DNA from: Marinobacter sp050379415 | GTDB lineage: Bacteria > Pseudomonadota > Gammaproteobacteria > Pseudomonadales > Oleiphilaceae | Reading direction: 5' to 3' | NCBI RefSeq assembly: GCF_050379415.1 | Contig: NZ_JBNRLS010000005.1 | Coordinates: forward strand, 62,001-126,000 | DNA: 64,000 bases | Shown here: positions 19,331 through 26,259 of the stretch, piece by piece | Layout: each line of letters opens with the position of its first letter | Numbering within the stretch: position 1 is the stretch's first letter | Position numbers and translations under genes: made by a program | Notes under the pieces: generated by a model | What the model saw: only the letters and a program-made list of their open reading frames with translations | Told to the model about the DNA's origin: nothing | Databases searched by the model: none

Positions 19331-20176
19331 ATGCCAGGGAGACTTCCCCTACTCGGTTTAACATTATCTGCGACTTTCTTGTTGTCTGCGTGTGGCGGCG
19401 AAGAGTACTCCCAACCTCTGGCTCCTCAGGGCAACCCACCTTCCCCCCTGTTTGAGCCATGGACCCCGCCAACCAACACCCAGACGGAAACAGGCGATTC
19501 CGAACCAGCAGTTTCACTGCCCATCAGCCCTGGCTATTACGAGACAACTGTAAGCGTTGAAGGCGGCAGCACCTACTCAGGGGCTGCGACCATCCTCGAT
19601 CCAGACGGGAATTTCGTTACGTTCATATCACCGAATGACGCAACGTTTGGAGTATTGGTGGGAGCGGGGGAAAACCAGATTATTGGCGCTGGCACCAATA
19701 TTTTCTATTCGGATACATGGAGCCAAGTCGATGGTTCTGTAAGCGGACAAGCAACAGATTTAGAATCCGCCACACTAGATGTCGAAGCACCAGACACTGG
19801 TTACCGATCGGTGGTTGAACTCTCCAGAAACAACTCCATCAGCGATACGCCCATTTCTCTTGCAGAGCTATCCGGCTCATATCTGATGCAGGATACCGGC
19901 CTCGTCACAACCCAAATAACCATCGATTCGGACGGCATTGTCACCGGCACTGACCAGCGCGGCTGCATCTTTAATGGCTCGGCAAACATTCCCGACGGAT
20001 CCGTTAACGTTTTCCAGGTACGCTTCACTGCAGAAAACTGTGGTAGCTCTGGAGGCTCAAACGCAGAACAGCGAAATGGAAATTACGCCGCATTGGGAAT
20101 TTTCGGGGGCGACCAGGTACTCGTCGTTGGAACAAACGGTGTGGTGATCGCTTACTTCCGGGGACTCAAAAACTGA
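19331..20176 (+). CDS. Lipoprotein of unknown function
   Basis: The family is not recognised. The 281-residue product begins with a clear lipoprotein signal: basic N-terminus, hydrophobic core and lipobox LLSAC before Gly-Gly-Glu. A Pro/Thr-rich spacer of about 40 residues follows, then beta-rich sequence with repeated Gly/Ser/Thr turns and a C-terminal GVVIAYFRGLKN. A ribosome site (GGGAG) lies seven bases before ATG. By eye, base composition is more AT-rich than the flanking priA and argS genes, and the 187-base upstream gap is AT-rich; the gene interrupts the conserved priA-argS neighbourhood. It may be a recent, lineage-specific insertion. It ends in its own terminator. Confidence 0.8.
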   Translation: MPGRLPLLGLTLSATFLLSACGGEEYSQPLAPQGNPPSPLFEPWTPPTNTQTETGDSEPAVSLPISPGYYETTVSVEGGSTYSGAATILDPDGNFVTFISPNDATFGVLVGAGENQIIGAGTNIFYSDTWSQVDGSVSGQATDLESATLDVEAPDTGYRSVVELSRNNSISDTPISLAELSGSYLMQDTGLVTTQITIDSDGIVTGTDQRGCIFNGSANIPDGSVNVFQVRFTAENCGSSGGSNAEQRNGNYAALGIFGGDQVLVVGTNGVVIAYFRGLKN

Positions 20177-20180
20177 ATTG

Positions 20181-20214
20181 GCAAAAAGCCCGGCCCCAGC
20201 GCCGGGCTTTTTGC
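20181..20214 (+). terminator. Intrinsic terminator after the lipoprotein gene
   Basis: GCAAAAAGCCCGGC (20181-20194) and GCCGGGCTTTTTGC (20201-20214) form a perfect 14-bp stem with a 6-base loop; five T lie within the distal arm. It is four bases after the stop codon. Confidence 0.85.
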
Positions 20215-20239
20215 TTACATCCAAACTTTCCGCGATAAT
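20211..20239 (+). promoter_or_regulatory. Putative argS promoter overlapping the upstream terminator
   Basis: TTGCTT (20211-20216) and GATAAT (20234-20239) are separated by 17 bases. The -35 hexamer uses the last bases of the terminator arm. Predicted transcription starts near 20246, 65 bases before the argS ATG. The -10 match is good and the -35 match partial. Confidence 0.5.
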
Positions 20240-20310
20240 ACCCGCCTTCTGTTTCCATCGGGCACCCTGCCCTGACACCCATTCTCCAGTAAACCGAGTC
20301 ATCTGACAGC

Positions 20311-21996
20311 ATGAAAGAGACCGTTTCCGAGCTGCTCCAGTCTGCGCTGGCGGCGCTGCAATCTGAAGGCACCCTGCCCGCGGACCAGACTTTTACCCCG
20401 CAAGTAGGCAACACCAAGGACAAGGCCCACGGCGATTACGCCTGCAACATTGCCCTGGTTGCTGCCAAAGCCGCAGGCTGCCCGCCACGCCAACTGGCGG
20501 AGGCCCTGGTGGACCGATTGCCGGAGAGCAAGGCGGTGGCCAAGGTGGAGATTGCCGGGCCCGGCTTCATCAATTTTTTCATGAGCACGGCCAGTGCGTT
20601 CGAAATCGTGGAAACCGTCCTGAACGAGGCGGACCGGTTTGGCCGTAACGACAGCGGCAAAGGCGAGAAGGTGCAAGTGGAGTTTGTCTCGGCCAACCCC
20701 ACCGGCCCCCTGCACGTGGGCCACGGTCGTGGCGCAGCGATTGGTGACAGCCTGTGCCGGCTGCTGGAAGCGAATGGCTACAACGTTACCCGCGAGTTCT
20801 ACTACAACGATGCCGGCGCCCAGATCAACAACCTGGCGCTGTCTGTCCAGTCCCGTGCCAAGGGTCTGACACCCGACGATGACAGCTGGCCGGCTGACGG
20901 TTACCGGGGCGACTACATTATTGATGTGGCGAGATCCTACCTGGCGGGTGAAACCGTAACTGCCGACGACCGGGAAGTTACCGGCAAGGGCGACCCGGAA
21001 GATATGGATGCCATCCGCGAGTTTGCGGTGGCCTACCTGCGCCGGGAGCAGGACCTGGACCTGAAAGCCTTCGGCGTGCACTTTGACGTCTATTTCCTCG
21101 AATCCTCCCTGTACCAGGACGGCAAGGTCGAAGCCACCGTCAAGCGTCTTCAGGAAAACGGCTACACCTATGAGCAGGATGGCGCCATGTGGCTGCGCAC
21201 CACCGAGTTCGGTGATGACAAAGACCGGGTGATGCGCAAGAAGGATGGCGGTTACACCTACTTCCTGCCGGATGTGGCCTACCATCTCGACAAGTGGCAG
21301 CGGGGCTTCACCACCGTCATCAATGAACAGGGGGCGGACCACCACTCCACCGTCACCCGGGTCAGGGCTGGCCTCCAGGCACTGAAGGCCGGCATCCCCC
21401 AGGGCTGGCCCGATTACGTGCTGCACCAGATGGTCATGGTCACCCGCTCTGGCCAGGAAGTGAAGATTTCCAAACGTGCCGGAAGCTACGTCACTGTGCG
21501 CGATCTGATCGACGAAGTCGGCCGGGATGCCACCCGGTTCTTCCTGGCGGCACGCCGGGTAGACTCACAGTTGACCTTCGATATCGACCTGGCCCGCTCC
21601 CAGACCAATGAAAACCCGGTCTATTACATCCAGTATGCCCATGCCCGGATTTGCAGCGTACTGCGCAAACTCGCGGACGAAGGGGTTAACCGCGACCGCC
21701 ATGAATGCATTGGCGACCTGTCGATTCTGGCCCTGGATGAGGAAAAGGACCTGGCCAACCAGCTGGCCAAATACCCGGAACTGATCACCAACGCCGCCGC
21801 CCAGCGAGAGCCGCACCATGTGGCCCACTACCTGCGCGAGCTGGCCGGGCAGTTCCACACCTATTACAACGCGCACAAGGTATTGGTTGAAGATACCGCC
21901 CTGCGGGATGCACGCCTGAGCCTGTACCTCGCGGTTCGCCAGGTACTCGAAAACGGCCTGGACCTGCTGGGCGTCAGCGCACCGGAAGTGATGTAA
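20311..21996 (+). CDS. argS: Arginyl-tRNA synthetase
   Basis: This class I aminoacyl-tRNA synthetase charges tRNA-Arg in the cytoplasm. The 561 residues contain the N-terminal Add-1 domain, the HIGH signature as HVGH at 135-138 (ANPTGPLHVGHGRG), and an ISKRAG segment in place of canonical KMSKS, common in this family. The C-terminal helical DALR anticodon-binding domain ends in LDLLGVSAPEVM. It is followed after nine bases by the SPOR-domain gene, the same pair order as in Pseudomonas, so the two are probably co-transcribed. Confidence 0.97.
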   Translation: MKETVSELLQSALAALQSEGTLPADQTFTPQVGNTKDKAHGDYACNIALVAAKAAGCPPRQLAEALVDRLPESKAVAKVEIAGPGFINFFMSTASAFEIVETVLNEADRFGRNDSGKGEKVQVEFVSANPTGPLHVGHGRGAAIGDSLCRLLEANGYNVTREFYYNDAGAQINNLALSVQSRAKGLTPDDDSWPADGYRGDYIIDVARSYLAGETVTADDREVTGKGDPEDMDAIREFAVAYLRREQDLDLKAFGVHFDVYFLESSLYQDGKVEATVKRLQENGYTYEQDGAMWLRTTEFGDDKDRVMRKKDGGYTYFLPDVAYHLDKWQRGFTTVINEQGADHHSTVTRVRAGLQALKAGIPQGWPDYVLHQMVMVTRSGQEVKISKRAGSYVTVRDLIDEVGRDATRFFLAARRVDSQLTFDIDLARSQTNENPVYYIQYAHARICSVLRKLADEGVNRDRHECIGDLSILALDEEKDLANQLAKYPELITNAAAQREPHHVAHYLRELAGQFHTYYNAHKVLVEDTALRDARLSLYLAVRQVLENGLDLLGVSAPEVM

Positions 21997-22005
21997 GACA
22001 ACCCA

Positions 22006-22635
22006 ATGGCCCGAGACTACGCCCGCAAAGACCGGCCCAGCCGGTCTTCCGCCACGCCAAAGAAGGCGCCTGCAAAGCCTGCGCGCTCGAAACAGCGTGC
22101 CCGGCCTGCTGCACCGGCACACCGCCAGCACGGCAGCCTGTCACTGAAGTGGATCCTGTCCCTTGCAGCGGTGGGCGGCTTTATCGGGTTTATTGTGTAC
22201 CTCAACTCCCTGCCGACCACCAGCCAGCAACCCAAGGCACCGGCACAGGAGCAAAAATCGGTACAAAAGGCACCGGCGACGGCCACCCAGGAGGAAAAGA
22301 AGCAGAACTTCCGTTTCTACGAAATGCTGCCAGAATCCGAAGTGGTGCCGCCCGAGGTAGAGGAATACAGCCCCTCCCCGAGCAAACAGAACTTCGATTA
22401 CCTGGTCCAGTCCGGCTCCTTCCGCAGCCGTGAAGACGCTGAACGCCAGCGTGCCCAGATTGCCTTCCTGGGATTGCGTGCCAGCGTCCAGCGGATCGAT
22501 CTGGACAACGGTTCCGTCTGGTACCGGGTCAATGTCGGGCCGTTCACCTCCCGCAGCCAGATGAACTCGGCCATCGATAAGCTGGTTTCACTGAACATCC
22601 AGCCTTTGATTCGGAAGATTCCCAAAGAGGGCTGA
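22006..22635 (+). CDS. SPOR-domain cell division protein, FtsN-like
   Basis: The 209-residue product is a bitopic inner-membrane protein. A basic, Ala/Pro/Lys-rich cytoplasmic N-terminus (1-47) precedes one transmembrane helix (about 48-67), a Gln/Pro/Lys-rich periplasmic linker, and a C-terminal SPOR domain (about 127-205; FDYLVQSGSF... VWYRVNVGPF). SPOR domains bind denuded septal peptidoglycan. The layout and place between argS and hslV match FtsN-like proteins of Pseudomonas, but other SPOR proteins share this architecture, so no symbol is given. A large inverted-repeat element lies 82 bases after the stop. Confidence 0.88.
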   Translation: MARDYARKDRPSRSSATPKKAPAKPARSKQRARPAAPAHRQHGSLSLKWILSLAAVGGFIGFIVYLNSLPTTSQQPKAPAQEQKSVQKAPATATQEEKKQNFRFYEMLPESEVVPPEVEEYSPSPSKQNFDYLVQSGSFRSREDAERQRAQIAFLGLRASVQRIDLDNGSVWYRVNVGPFTSRSQMNSAIDKLVSLNIQPLIRKIPKEG

Positions 22636-22716
22636 CCTCTTCTGTTGGTGGAAGCACCTTTCGGGGACGTGATTCTGCTGCCCCTCGAAATCACCGCGGC
22701 CTACTCATCAGCTTGG

Positions 22717-22834
22717 GGCCGGGTTCGGTATGCAGCCATCCAAAACTGTGCGGAGCCAAGGATGGCGGAGCTCAAGCGCCACATGGACGTGCCGCAAGGA
22801 GCGTGTTTTGGATGGCTGCATACCGAACCCGGCC
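22717..22834 (+). repeat. Conserved-core, variable-arm inverted repeat, copy 1
   Basis: Arms 22717-22746 and 22805-22834 are perfect 30-base inverted repeats. Between them is a 58-base core (22747-22804) nearly identical to the cores at 37409-37465 (reverse strand) and 37629-37686. The core can form two small hairpins: GCCA-AGGA-TGGC (22755-22766) and a stem at 22776-22795 with a hexaloop and one C-C mismatch. The motif GCGGAGC occurs twice in the core. It occupies most of the 285-base gap between the SPOR gene and hslV. No protein function is claimed; an open frame through it is judged spurious. Confidence 0.9.
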
Positions 22835-22920
22835 TTCCACCGAAACTCAGACTCTTGAATTCTCCGCCACTGCCTCCATTACTTCGGAATACCAATTTCA
22901 AACAGGCAATTGGAGCCCCA

Positions 22921-23451
22921 ATGACTACCATTCTCTCTGTCCGGCGAGACGACGAAGTCGCCATGGGCGGCGACGGCCAGGTTTCCCTTGGCAACACCGT
23001 GATGAAAGGCAACGCCCGCAAGGTACGCCGTCTCTATAACGGCCAGGTGATTGCCGGCTTTGCCGGAGGCACCGCGGACGCCTTTACCTTGTTCGAACGA
23101 TTCGAAGCACAACTGGAAAAACACCAGGGCAACCTGACCCGGGCTGCAGTTGAGCTTGCAAAGGACTGGCGAACGGACCGGGCCCTCAGGAAGCTCGAGG
23201 CTCTGCTGGCCGTGGCGGACAAGACCGCCTCGCTGATCATTACCGGCAACGGTGATGTCATCGAGCCCGAGCAGGGCCTGATCGCCATTGGTTCCGGTGG
23301 TCCCTTTGCCCAGGCATCAGCCCGTGCCCTGCTTGAGAATACCGAGCTATCCGCCCATGAGATTGTGGAAAAAGGCCTGGATATCGCGGCCGACATCTGT
23401 ATCTACACCAACCACAATCGCACCGTTGAAGTGCTACCCACCAAAGATTGA
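22921..23451 (+). CDS. hslV: ATP-dependent protease peptidase subunit HslV
   Basis: HslV is the threonine protease that forms a double hexamer capped by HslU and degrades unfolded or specific regulatory proteins. The start at 22921 follows GGAG by seven bases and yields 176 residues beginning M-TTILSVRRDD; removal of Met exposes Thr2, the catalytic nucleophile. The GNTVMKGNARKVRRL segment is characteristic. An in-frame upstream extension to 22645 runs through the repeat element and is not credible. hslU follows after 12 bases. Confidence 0.97.
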   Translation: MTTILSVRRDDEVAMGGDGQVSLGNTVMKGNARKVRRLYNGQVIAGFAGGTADAFTLFERFEAQLEKHQGNLTRAAVELAKDWRTDRALRKLEALLAVADKTASLIITGNGDVIEPEQGLIAIGSGGPFAQASARALLENTELSAHEIVEKGLDIAADICIYTNHNRTVEVLPTKD

Positions 23452-23463
23452 TCCGGAGCGACC

Positions 23464-24795
23464 ATGTCTGCAATGACTCCCCGAGAGATTGTCCACGAAC
23501 TCAACAAACACATCGTGGGTCAGGAAGAAGCCAAACGCGCGGTGGCCATCGCGCTGCGGAACCGCTGGCGCCGGATGCAGCTGGACAGCAGCCTGCGGGA
23601 CGAGATTACTCCAAAGAACATCCTGATGATCGGCCCCACCGGTGTCGGCAAGACCGAAATTGCCCGCCGTCTGGCCAAGCTGGCCGATGCCCCGTTCCTG
23701 AAAGTGGAAGCCACCAAGTTCACCGAAGTGGGCTATGTCGGCCGGGATGTGGAGTCCATTGTCCGTGATCTGGCGGACATGGCAGTGAAAATGTTGCGCG
23801 AAAAGGAAATGAAACGCCACGAGAGCCGGGCCCTGGATGCCGCCGAGGAACGGATCCTGGACGCCCTGCTACCCCCTCCCCGCGACTTCAACGAAGAGAG
23901 CCAGCGGGCCAGCAACGACTCCTCGACCCGCCAGCTGTTCCGCAAGAAGCTGCGCGAAGGTGAACTCGATGACAAGGAAATCGAGATCGACCTGCGCAGC
24001 GCGGGTGCCGGCGTGGAGATCATGGCACCTCCGGGCATGGAGGAGATGACCAATCAGCTGCAAAGCATGTTCTCCAACCTGTCTTCCGACAAGCGCAAGA
24101 CCCGAAAGATGAAGGTGGCCGACGCGCTCAAGCAGGTCAAGGATGAGGAAGCAGCCAAACTGGTCAACGAGGAAGAGATCAAGCAAAAGGCCATTCAGGC
24201 GGTGGAGCAGAATGGCATTGTGTTTCTCGATGAGATCGACAAGGTGGCCAAGCGGTCGGAAAACACGTCTTCTGACGTTTCCCGGGAAGGCGTGCAGCGG
24301 GATCTGTTGCCACTGATCGAGGGTAGCACGGTAAGCACCAAGTACGGTTCGGTGCGCACCGATCATATCCTGTTCATCGCTTCCGGCGCCTTCCACCTGT
24401 CCAAGCCGTCGGACCTGATTCCGGAGCTGCAGGGCCGTCTGCCCATTCGGGTTGAACTGCAAGCGCTCACGCCGGATGACTTCAAGCGGATCCTCACGGA
24501 GCCCGATGCATCACTGGTTCAGCAGTATGAAGCGCTGATGGCGACCGAGGGAGTCAAGCTGACCTTCGGCGAAGATGCCATTGCCCGGATTGCGGAGGTG
24601 GCCTGGAAGGTCAATGAAACCACCGAGAACATCGGCGCCCGTCGTCTGCATACCGTGCTGGAAAGATTGCTGGAAAGCCTGTCCTACGATGCTGGTGATG
24701 CGGTGACCGAGAGCTTTGAGGTGACCGCAGAGTATGTGGACGAGAAGCTTGGGGAGTTGTCCGAGGATGAGGATCTGAGCCGGTATATTCTCTGA
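23464..24795 (+). CDS. hslU: ATP-dependent protease ATPase subunit HslU
   Basis: This AAA+ unfoldase forms hexamers that unfold substrates and feed them to HslV. The protein has 443 residues. Walker A GPTGVGKT is at 57-64, Walker B IVFLDEID is near 254-261, and the Glu/Lys-rich intermediate domain lies between them. The C-terminus ends LSRYIL; in HslU this tail inserts between HslV subunits to activate them. GGAG lies six bases before ATG. A GGGGTCAG palindrome with a T-run after it probably ends the transcript. Confidence 0.98.
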   Translation: MSAMTPREIVHELNKHIVGQEEAKRAVAIALRNRWRRMQLDSSLRDEITPKNILMIGPTGVGKTEIARRLAKLADAPFLKVEATKFTEVGYVGRDVESIVRDLADMAVKMLREKEMKRHESRALDAAEERILDALLPPPRDFNEESQRASNDSSTRQLFRKKLREGELDDKEIEIDLRSAGAGVEIMAPPGMEEMTNQLQSMFSNLSSDKRKTRKMKVADALKQVKDEEAAKLVNEEEIKQKAIQAVEQNGIVFLDEIDKVAKRSENTSSDVSREGVQRDLLPLIEGSTVSTKYGSVRTDHILFIASGAFHLSKPSDLIPELQGRLPIRVELQALTPDDFKRILTEPDASLVQQYEALMATEGVKLTFGEDAIARIAEVAWKVNETTENIGARRLHTVLERLLESLSYDAGDAVTESFEVTAEYVDEKLGELSEDEDLSRYIL

Positions 24796-24804
24796 CGGGA
24801 AGAT

Positions 24805-24834
24805 GGGGTCAGATGAAAGCATTCATCAGACCCC
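24805..24834. repeat. GGGGTCAG 30-nt palindrome, copy A1 (GATG type)
   Basis: Left half GGGGTCAGATGAAAG and right half CATTCATCAGACCCC form an imperfect 30-base inverted repeat (one arm mismatch: CAGACCCC instead of CTGACCCC). It lies nine bases after the hslU stop and is one of seven copies in the window. Confidence 0.9.
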
Positions 24835-24871
24835 GGCCAGGACATCAACTCCGAGCTCTAGCGGAATCCCT

Positions 24872-24906
24872 GGGGTCAGATGAAAGCTTTCATCTGACCC
24901 CTTTTT
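24872..24906 (+). terminator. GGGGTCAG palindrome copy A2, acting as terminator of hslU
   Basis: GGGGTCAGATGAAAG and its exact reverse complement CTTTCATCTGACCCC make a perfect 30-base palindrome (24872-24901), followed by five T on the plus strand. It stands eight bases from the stop codon of the convergent patatin gene. Structure and T-run suggest a rho-independent terminator for hslU; the palindrome itself is a member of the repeat family. Confidence 0.75.
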
Positions 24907-24913
24907 CATTCAG

Positions 24914-26155
24914 TCACTGGGCCCTGGAGAAAAGATGCGTCACGTTCTCCAGACCGGCCGCAATTTTTCCCTTCTCCGACTGCTTCTTCCTGCCTTTCGC
25001 CACATACAGCGGCAACATCTCGCCATACAGACTGGTGCTGATCGTCCTCTGCTCGTCCTCGAGCCGATCGCGGCGCAGCTTGATACCGTAACGGGCCAGT
25101 TTCGGCTCCAGTTCGTCGGCCCGGTTGAGCAGGTCCCGACGGGTCATCTGGTAAGCGTGCTCGCAGACCATCCGGCGACTCTGGAAACTGAACACGTTGG
25201 AGAAAAACAGCTTGGCATCGTCCCGGGTCGGCTCGAACAGGAGAATCTCCTTGTCCGGATAGTCCCGTGCGTACTGGGCGATGCCGGACTGCATTCGGGA
25301 GTACACCATGGTCCGAAGGGTCTGGGACAGCAGGTTGGGCATGCCTGAGCGGGTGAGCTCCCCCGGCTTCATGGTGCCGGCCCGCACGGCGGCGCTGGCG
25401 TCGATGGGTACCTGAGGGTTCACCGCAAACACCACATCAGCTCCATCCTCGAAGGCAACCGAGGCATGCAGCCCTTTGCGCAGCGTGCCATCAACATAGT
25501 AACGGCCGTCGATTTCCACCGGCACGTAGAGCCCGGGCGAGGATGTGCTGGCCTGGATGGCTTTGGAAATCGGCACGTGGTCAAAACCGGGCGCTCCGAA
25601 ACACACGGCTTCGGTGCTTTCCACATCGGCAGCCACCACATAGAGGCTGTGTTTCAACTCCCGGAAATCGTTGGTACGCCCGAGCATGGTGAAGGCGCGC
25701 TTGAGGTAGTCGTGCAGCCCTTCGTTGTCGAACAGGCCGGCCGGGGCCGCTTGGGCCAGAATAGTCAACGCCTCCAGGAAACTCTGATCGTAGGGGTTAT
25801 TGATGAACCGGCTGACGGCGGTAGACATCAGGCCCGGTACCGCCAACAGACGGCTGCCGATCTCCCGGAATGCCGGACGATAAAAGACTTCCGGATGAAA
25901 CGGATGCACCTCAGCCTCATTTCGCACAAAAATCCGGCACAGCTGCGCCGTGGTCATCTGGTTCGCCAGATTGGCAGCGGCAAAGGAGCCGGCATTGACA
26001 CCCACATAGACGTCCAGATTGTTGAAATCCAGACCATCAAGTGCCTCATCCAGCGCTCTGAGCGCACCGATCTCGTAGATACCGCCCAGCGGACCACCGC
26101 CACCAAGGGCGAGGCCGATTCTGGGTTTCGGTTTGAGTTCTGTTGAGGCGCTCAT
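24914..26155 (-). CDS. Patatin-like protein with altered nucleophile motif
   Basis: The 413-residue protein has a patatin fold signature: glycine-rich oxyanion-hole motif GGGG at 18-21, and the aspartate motif DGT at 222-224 where active members usually have DGG or DGA. The nucleophile elbow, normally G-x-S-x-G, reads G-V-N-A-G (52-56): Asn54, codon AAT, replaces serine. By family knowledge this should remove Ser-Asp phospholipase activity, so it may be inactive, regulatory, or use another residue such as Ser57. There is no signal peptide. It faces hslU and lies downstream of ptsP with a gap of about 100 bases. Confidence 0.85.
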   Translation of the reverse strand: MSASTELKPKPRIGLALGGGGPLGGIYEIGALRALDEALDGLDFNNLDVYVGVNAGSFAAANLANQMTTAQLCRIFVRNEAEVHPFHPEVFYRPAFREIGSRLLAVPGLMSTAVSRFINNPYDQSFLEALTILAQAAPAGLFDNEGLHDYLKRAFTMLGRTNDFRELKHSLYVVAADVESTEAVCFGAPGFDHVPISKAIQASTSSPGLYVPVEIDGRYYVDGTLRKGLHASVAFEDGADVVFAVNPQVPIDASAAVRAGTMKPGELTRSGMPNLLSQTLRTMVYSRMQSGIAQYARDYPDKEILLFEPTRDDAKLFFSNVFSFQSRRMVCEHAYQMTRRDLLNRADELEPKLARYGIKLRRDRLEDEQRTISTSLYGEMLPLYVAKGRKKQSEKGKIAAGLENVTHLFSRAQ

Positions 26156-26259
26156 AATCAGTCATTCTCCGGACTGTATGGTTGTCGGTATCCCTTTGGC
26201 CACAACATAACAGTCGAATTTAGAAAACACACCCTATATTCCCGGGCCAGGGCAGGAGG

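Noticed and set aside
22645..22920. Upstream extension of hslV, or a small protein (MAELKRHMDV...) in the repeat
   Set aside because: HslV must expose Thr after the initiator Met at 22921, and the extension lies in the inverted-repeat element, whose other copies do not keep the frame.
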